A stretch of DNA of 64,000 nt from Megamonas hypermegale (GTDB lineage Bacteria; Bacillota; Negativicutes; Selenomonadales; Selenomonadaceae), in assembly GCF_900187035.1 (NCBI RefSeq), contig NZ_LT906446.1, positions 2,108,001-2,172,000 on the forward strand, written 5' to 3'. A program made the translations under genes and the position numbers. The notes beneath the pieces are model-generated. The model saw nothing but the letters and a program-made list of their open reading frames with translations, was not told the DNA's origin and made no database searches. This document shows positions 60,024 to 64,000 of this stretch, piece after piece; position 1 is the first letter of the stretch, and the number at the start of each line of letters is the position of its first letter.

Positions 60024-61730
60024 TTATAGAGCAGTTTGAAGATATTCTTTAATAGCGTTGCCATCTTCCATTGTCATAACTGTGTCGAGTGCAGCTTTTG
60101 CTTGAGCAGAAGTTATGGAACGAATTTTTTCTTTTACGCGTGGAATGGAAGGAGCGCTCATAGAAAGTTCATTGATACCCATAGCCATTAAGATTGCTGC
60201 AGCGTTAGGGTCGCTTGCCATTTCACCGCACATACCAACCCAGATATTGTTTTTGCGAGCAGAATCAATAGTGAGTTTGATTAAACGAAGTACAGCAGGA
60301 TTGAAATGGTTATAGAGATAACTTACGTTAGCATTTACGCGGTCAACGGCGAGTGTATACTGAACAAGGTCATTAGTACCGATACTGAAAAAGTCAAGAT
60401 ATTTAGCAAGTACCGGAGTCATAACAGCAGCTGCTGGAGTTTCAACCATGATACCGAGTTGAACATTATCGGAGAATGGTTTTTCTTGAGCAGCAAGTTC
60501 GGCTTTAGCTTGTTCTATAATTTCACGTACTTGTTTTACTTCTTCTACATTGATAACCATAGGAAGCATCATTGCAGCTTTACCGTAAACACCAGCACGT
60601 AGAATTGCCTTAACTTGTGGCATGAATACTTCACGACGATTTAAGCAAATACGAATTGCACGATAACCGAGGAATGGATTTTCTTCTTCCGGAATGTTTA
60701 AATATGGAAGTGGTTTATCGCCGCCGATATCCATAGTACGAATAACACATAAATTACCATTGCATTTTTCAATAGCTTCTTTATATGCTTTAAATTGAGT
60801 TTCTTCATCAGGAATAGTATCTCTACCCATGAATAAGAATTCAGAACGGAACAGACCTACGCCTTTTGCACCATATTTCATAGCTGCTTCAACATCGAGA
60901 TGTGTACTGATATTAGCCATGAGGTCAACTTCGATACCATCTTTTGTTACTGTTGGCAATTTAGAAAGTTGTGCATAATGTTCTTTCAAACGTTTTTGTT
61001 CTTCTAATTTTACCTGATAAGAAGCGATTAATTCTTCAGTTGGGTTAACAAAAATTTCACCGGTTTCACCATTTAAAATAACTTGTGCACCGTCTGGAAT
61101 TTGTTGGATTTTATCTCCGAGACCTGCAACAGTAGGAATTGCTCTTGCTTTAGCAATGATTACGGCATGACAAGTAGTACTGCCGTTACCTAAGATTACG
61201 CCAGCAATTTTTTCAGTTGGGATGTTAGCGATAACAGATGGTTCGATTTCGTCACCACATAAGATTACAGCTTCACCATCTACTGTTCTTTCAGCAAGAC
61301 CTAAGATACGTCTTACAACACGTTTACCAACGTCGCGAATATCTACAGCACGTTCACGGAAATAAGTATCATCCATTTGTTCAAAAATAGATGCATTTTC
61401 TTCAGAAGCTTCTAAAACTGCTTTTGGAGCACTACCGCAAGTGCCGAGTTTTGTCAAAGCATTTTCTTCTAACATTGGGTCTTGTACCATCATGCGATGA
61501 GCTTCCATGATACCAGCTTGTTCGAGCATTCCTTTTTCACGCAATGTTTTGATATTGGATTGTAAAACTTCAGCAGCGTATGCTATAGCTTCTTTAATTT
61601 TTTCTGCTTCTTTTTCAGGAGCTTCTGGAGTGTAATTATCAATATAACTTTGTAAATCTTCATTAAGGGTCATTACTTTAGCGATAGAAATACCAGTAAT
61701 AACACCTTTCCCTCTTAATTCGTACGGCAA
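60024..61730 (-). CDS. ptsI: Phosphoenolpyruvate-protein phosphotransferase (Enzyme I)
   Basis: 568 residues. The phospho-His is His188 in GSTTCHAVIIAKARAIPTVAG; the PEP-binding C-terminal barrel has VGLFRSEFLFMGRD, MDIGGDKPLPY, and SIGTNDLVQYTLAVDR with GMCGEMASDP. Passes phosphate from PEP to HPr for sugar uptake. Translation appears to start at a TTG (61730) 8 nt after AGAGAGGGGG; no ATG or GTG is better placed. It is 39 bp after ptsH. Confidence 0.95.
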   Translation of the reverse strand: MPYELRGKGVITGISIAKVMTLNEDLQSYIDNYTPEAPEKEAEKIKEAIAYAAEVLQSNIKTLREKGMLEQAGIMEAHRMMVQDPMLEENALTKLGTCGSAPKAVLEASEENASIFEQMDDTYFRERAVDIRDVGKRVVRRILGLAERTVDGEAVILCGDEIEPSVIANIPTEKIAGVILGNGSTTCHAVIIAKARAIPTVAGLGDKIQQIPDGAQVILNGETGEIFVNPTEELIASYQVKLEEQKRLKEHYAQLSKLPTVTKDGIEVDLMANISTHLDVEAAMKYGAKGVGLFRSEFLFMGRDTIPDEETQFKAYKEAIEKCNGNLCVIRTMDIGGDKPLPYLNIPEEENPFLGYRAIRICLNRREVFMPQVKAILRAGVYGKAAMMLPMVINVEEVKQVREIIEQAKAELAAQEKPFSDNVQLGIMVETPAAAVMTPVLAKYLDFFSIGTNDLVQYTLAVDRVNANVSYLYNHFNPAVLRLIKLTIDSARKNNIWVGMCGEMASDPNAAAILMAMGINELSMSAPSIPRVKEKIRSITSAQAKAALDTVMTMEDGNAIKEYLQTAL

Positions 61731-61769
61731 AGTACAAATCCCCCTCTCTCTCTCAAAAAAACGTTAGAA

Positions 61770-62033
61770 TTATTCTTCGCCGAATTTGCTTTTAATAAGA
61801 CCTGTAAGAGCGTCTAAAGCTGCCTGAGCGTCTTCACCGTCAGCGCTGATTGTGAGTTCTGTTCCCTGAGTAAGACCAAGGCTCATGATCATAAGAATGC
61901 TTTTAGCGTCTACAGTTTTGCCTTTAGCAGAGATTTTGATTTTGGATTTGAATTTGTTTGCTTCCTGTACGAACATAGATGCAGGACGAGCATGAAGTCC
62001 AGTTTTGTTTTCAATAATAAGTGTTGTTTCCAT
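61770..62033 (-). CDS. ptsH: Phosphocarrier protein HPr
   Basis: 87 residues with phospho-His14 (TGLHARPAS) and regulatory Ser45 (AKSILMIMSLG), the site of HPr kinase in Firmicutes-type regulation. The start at 62033 is set by AGAGAGGGG upstream and by the family N-terminus. First gene of the ptsH-ptsI-hypothetical operon. Confidence 0.96.
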   Translation of the reverse strand: METTLIIENKTGLHARPASMFVQEANKFKSKIKISAKGKTVDAKSILMIMSLGLTQGTELTISADGEDAQAALDALTGLIKSKFGEE

Positions 62034-62231
62034 AAGAATAAACCCCTCTCTTAATCTGTATAACATAATTAATTATAATATCGTTTGAAAATTATGTCTT
62101 TGTTAATTATAACCAAAAAATGCACAAATGACTAGTATCTTTTAGAAAAAAATAAGTAATTTTCTAAAAAAAAGTTAATTTAAAGTCATTTGTGCATGTA
62201 TTAATAAATTTTATTAATGATTATATGATTG

Positions 62232-63173
62232 TTACGACAGTAAGACCATATAAATTGGTATAGTAATTATGGATAAAAGAGTTGTCGAAGATACGACGAG
62301 TGTAGCGTATTCTGGGTCTGTTTGATATAAACTAGATAAAACAACTGTTTGTACCATAGCAGGCAGTGAAGCCATAATTACAAAAACTTTGTACATCAAT
62401 TCAGGCATTGGAAAAATATGCGCTAAAATGAACATACTGAGTGGGGCAATAATAAATCGACCAATACAAATACCACTAAGACTAAAATCAAAACGAAGTT
62501 TTTTAAGTCCCATAGAATGGAGTGTAACCCCTATAAAGATAAGAGCAAGTGGTGTTGTGAGATTACCCATATATTGAGCTGTATCTAAAAAGAATTTTGG
62601 TAGTGGAATATCGATTATTAAAATTACTAATGAAATTAAAAAGCCCAAGATTGGTGGGGAAAAAATTCGCTTTAAAGTAGACATAGTGAGAATTTTTCTG
62701 TAAGAGAAATTTGCCGAGTCTGATTGAATACTAGCATTGCCCAAAGTCCAGAAAAATGTCGTATTAGCGAAGAAGTATAAAAGTGTGTACGGTATAGCTT
62801 CTTCACCAAATAATGCCATGGTAACAGGTAAACCGACAAAGATTACATTAGAAGTCGTAAAACTAGACTGAAAGATACCACGACGACTTTTAGGTGCCAT
62901 GAAATGTGCTGCAATAACACTTAAAACAAAGCAAATTGCAATTGAAATAAAAGGAACGATAGAGCCTTTTATTAAATGAAGCAATTGGTCATGGCTAAAG
63001 GTATGTGTGATATTATACACAAAGAACAAGGGTAATGATACATAGTTTATCAATTTAGGCAAAATAGACTTATTAGTGTCATTTATCCAACCGAGTTCAG
63101 CCAAGACACAGCCAATAAGTCCCATTAAGATTAAAGTTAATACACCACTTATAGCATGTAATAAAGTGTCCAA
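62232..63173 (-). CDS. AEC-family (auxin efflux carrier) transporter
   Basis: 313 residues with about ten membrane segments and a Gly/Pro-rich central region (TSNVIFVGLPVTMALFG). It resembles AEC malate or auxin-type carriers; the substrate is unknown. I place the start at TTG 63173, 8 nt after GGGAG, giving MDTLLHAISGVLTL; an upstream TTG at 63200 is possible but has no ribosome site. Confidence 0.85.
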   Translation of the reverse strand: MDTLLHAISGVLTLILMGLIGCVLAELGWINDTNKSILPKLINYVSLPLFFVYNITHTFSHDQLLHLIKGSIVPFISIAICFVLSVIAAHFMAPKSRRGIFQSSFTTSNVIFVGLPVTMALFGEEAIPYTLLYFFANTTFFWTLGNASIQSDSANFSYRKILTMSTLKRIFSPPILGFLISLVILIIDIPLPKFFLDTAQYMGNLTTPLALIFIGVTLHSMGLKKLRFDFSLSGICIGRFIIAPLSMFILAHIFPMPELMYKVFVIMASLPAMVQTVVLSSLYQTDPEYATLVVSSTTLLSIITIPIYMVLLS

Positions 63174-63225
63174 AGTATCATCTCCCGTGTTATTATGCAA
63201 TTGTATATTAATTTAAATTCAATGA

Positions 63226-64000
63226 TTAACTTAAGAATAATTCATGAAGGAAACCTAAAAAATTAAAGCCTTCAGAAATATCTTCTGTAGTTACCATATC
63301 AATGCTACCGATTACTGTTCCATGATACAGTAAATTCACTGTACCAACTTTACTACCAGCTTTTAATGGCGCATCGATATAAGATGGCAAATTCATTTCA
63401 TAAGAAAAATCATCGCTGTTTTCATGCTTCATTACAGGATAAGTAAAGCTTTCAGCTGGAGCGACTGAAACTTTAGAAACATTTGCTCCATGAACATAAA
63501 TTATATTGGTTAAATCTTCAGGATTTACAGTTTGTTGTGAAGCGATTTGTTTAAAACCAAAATCAAGTAAAGCTCTGCTTTCTGTAAATCTAGCTCTACT
63601 ATCAGCTGTTTTTAAAACAACAGCGATTAATGCACTACCATTTTTTTCGGCAGCAGCGACGAGGCAACCACCAGCGGCATCAGTATAACCTGTTTTTATG
63701 CCTGTTATATCATCGTAATTCCATAAGAGGCGATTAGTACTACCATAAACATCTTTGCGAGTATTTGGTGTTATCCAACTGATTTCTTGTTCTTTAGTAG
63801 AAACTATTTTGCGGAATTTTGGATTTTTGTAACCATAGGCAGCAATTTTGGCTAAATCTCTAGCTGTTGTATAGTGATTTGGGTCTGTAAGACCGTGTGG
63901 ATTATTAAAATGAGTATTTTCGGCACCGATGGATTTAGCTTTATCATTCATCATCTGAACAAAATTTTCCATAGAGCCTTGTCCAACGTAATAACCAACA
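63226..64000 (-). CDS. D-alanyl-D-alanine carboxypeptidase (DacF/PBP5-like), C-terminal part
   Basis: The frame runs off the right edge, so the N-terminus with the SxxK serine is missing. Visible are NPHGLTDPNHYTTARDLAK, the KTG motif (GIKTGYTDAAGG), and the C-terminal PBP5 beta domain ending in a short hydrophobic anchor (NFLGFLHELFLS). Trims peptidoglycan pentapeptides in the periplasm. The first visible residues VGYYVGQGSMENFV suggest that the SxN motif lies just outside or is altered. Confidence 0.9.
   Translation of the reverse strand, partial: VGYYVGQGSMENFVQMMNDKAKSIGAENTHFNNPHGLTDPNHYTTARDLAKIAAYGYKNPKFRKIVSTKEQEISWITPNTRKDVYGSTNRLLWNYDDITGIKTGYTDAAGGCLVAAAEKNGSALIAVVLKTADSRARFTESRALLDFGFKQIASQQTVNPEDLTNIIYVHGANVSKVSVAPAESFTYPVMKHENSDDFSYEMNLPSYIDAPLKAGSKVGTVNLLYHGTVIGSIDMVTTEDISEGFNFLGFLHELFLS

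Noticed and set aside
1-64000. tRNA or rRNA genes, transposases, integrases or prophage structural genes
   Set aside because: I scanned for typical motifs (GGTTCGAATCC-type loops, DDE-type or tyrosine recombinase signatures) and saw none, so the mobility of the island is inferred only from composition and duplications.

Overview
The window comes from a low-GC bacterium that mixes Gram-positive-like metabolic genes with outer-membrane functions (an OmpH/Skp-type chaperone and CsgG-, FlgT- and LPP20-like exported proteins). That points to the Negativicutes (Selenomonadales); Megamonas or a close relative is my best guess from family resemblance only.

Layout. (1) 1-10.5 kb, housekeeping: 3' end of glmU, prs, uppP, a YitT membrane protein, a YgiW-type OB-fold protein, an OmpR/EnvZ-like two-component pair, a DUF815 ATPase, a MocR regulator and a Gfo/Idh oxidoreductase. 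(2) 10.7-40.6 kb, a very AT-rich accessory/defence island with every gene on the + strand. It holds a CARF-HEPN RNase, six short CRISPR-like arrays scattered between genes, five tandem copies of a small Cys-rich protein, a stand-alone JAMM protease, several exported proteins, an orphan NADAR antitoxin with a motif-less AAA-type partner, a CARF-only protein with a large helical partner of unknown function, and a type III-D effector operon (HD-less Cas10, Csm3-like, Csx10, double Cas7, Csx19, TIGR03986-family Cas7). No Cas1, Cas2 or Cas6 is visible. (3) 40.6-50.8 kb, pentose/xyloside use: sugar isomerase, xylulokinase, GPH transporter, GH43, two cytidylate-kinase-like paralogues, a LacI regulator, a DUF4867 protein, and a small toxin-antitoxin-like pair. 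(4) 50.8-64 kb: a non-coding stretch with a long inverted repeat, a possible small membrane toxin, a GC-rich (probably acquired) MFS gene, OmpH, a GH13 glucosidase, ADP-ribosylglycohydrolase, DUF554, an AGCS symporter, AraD, ptsH-ptsI, an AEC transporter and a partial DacF-like carboxypeptidase.

The most interesting part is the island. Each mini-array is a self-contained transcription unit: a covarying leader hairpin, a TTGAAA-N17-TATAAT promoter, 3-7 repeats with a 26-bp core, a decayed last repeat (absent in the sixth array), a conserved trailer and a strong terminator. The four or so bases after the core differ from array to array but are mostly shared inside an array. A promoter-like element starting TGCCGAATTTT recurs 14 times, mostly in front of island genes, suggesting that the arrays' neighbours form one co-regulated set. 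The CRISPR effector complex and two CARF proteins give the arrays an obvious user, but the missing processing and adaptation genes and the variable repeat ends make the locus unusual.
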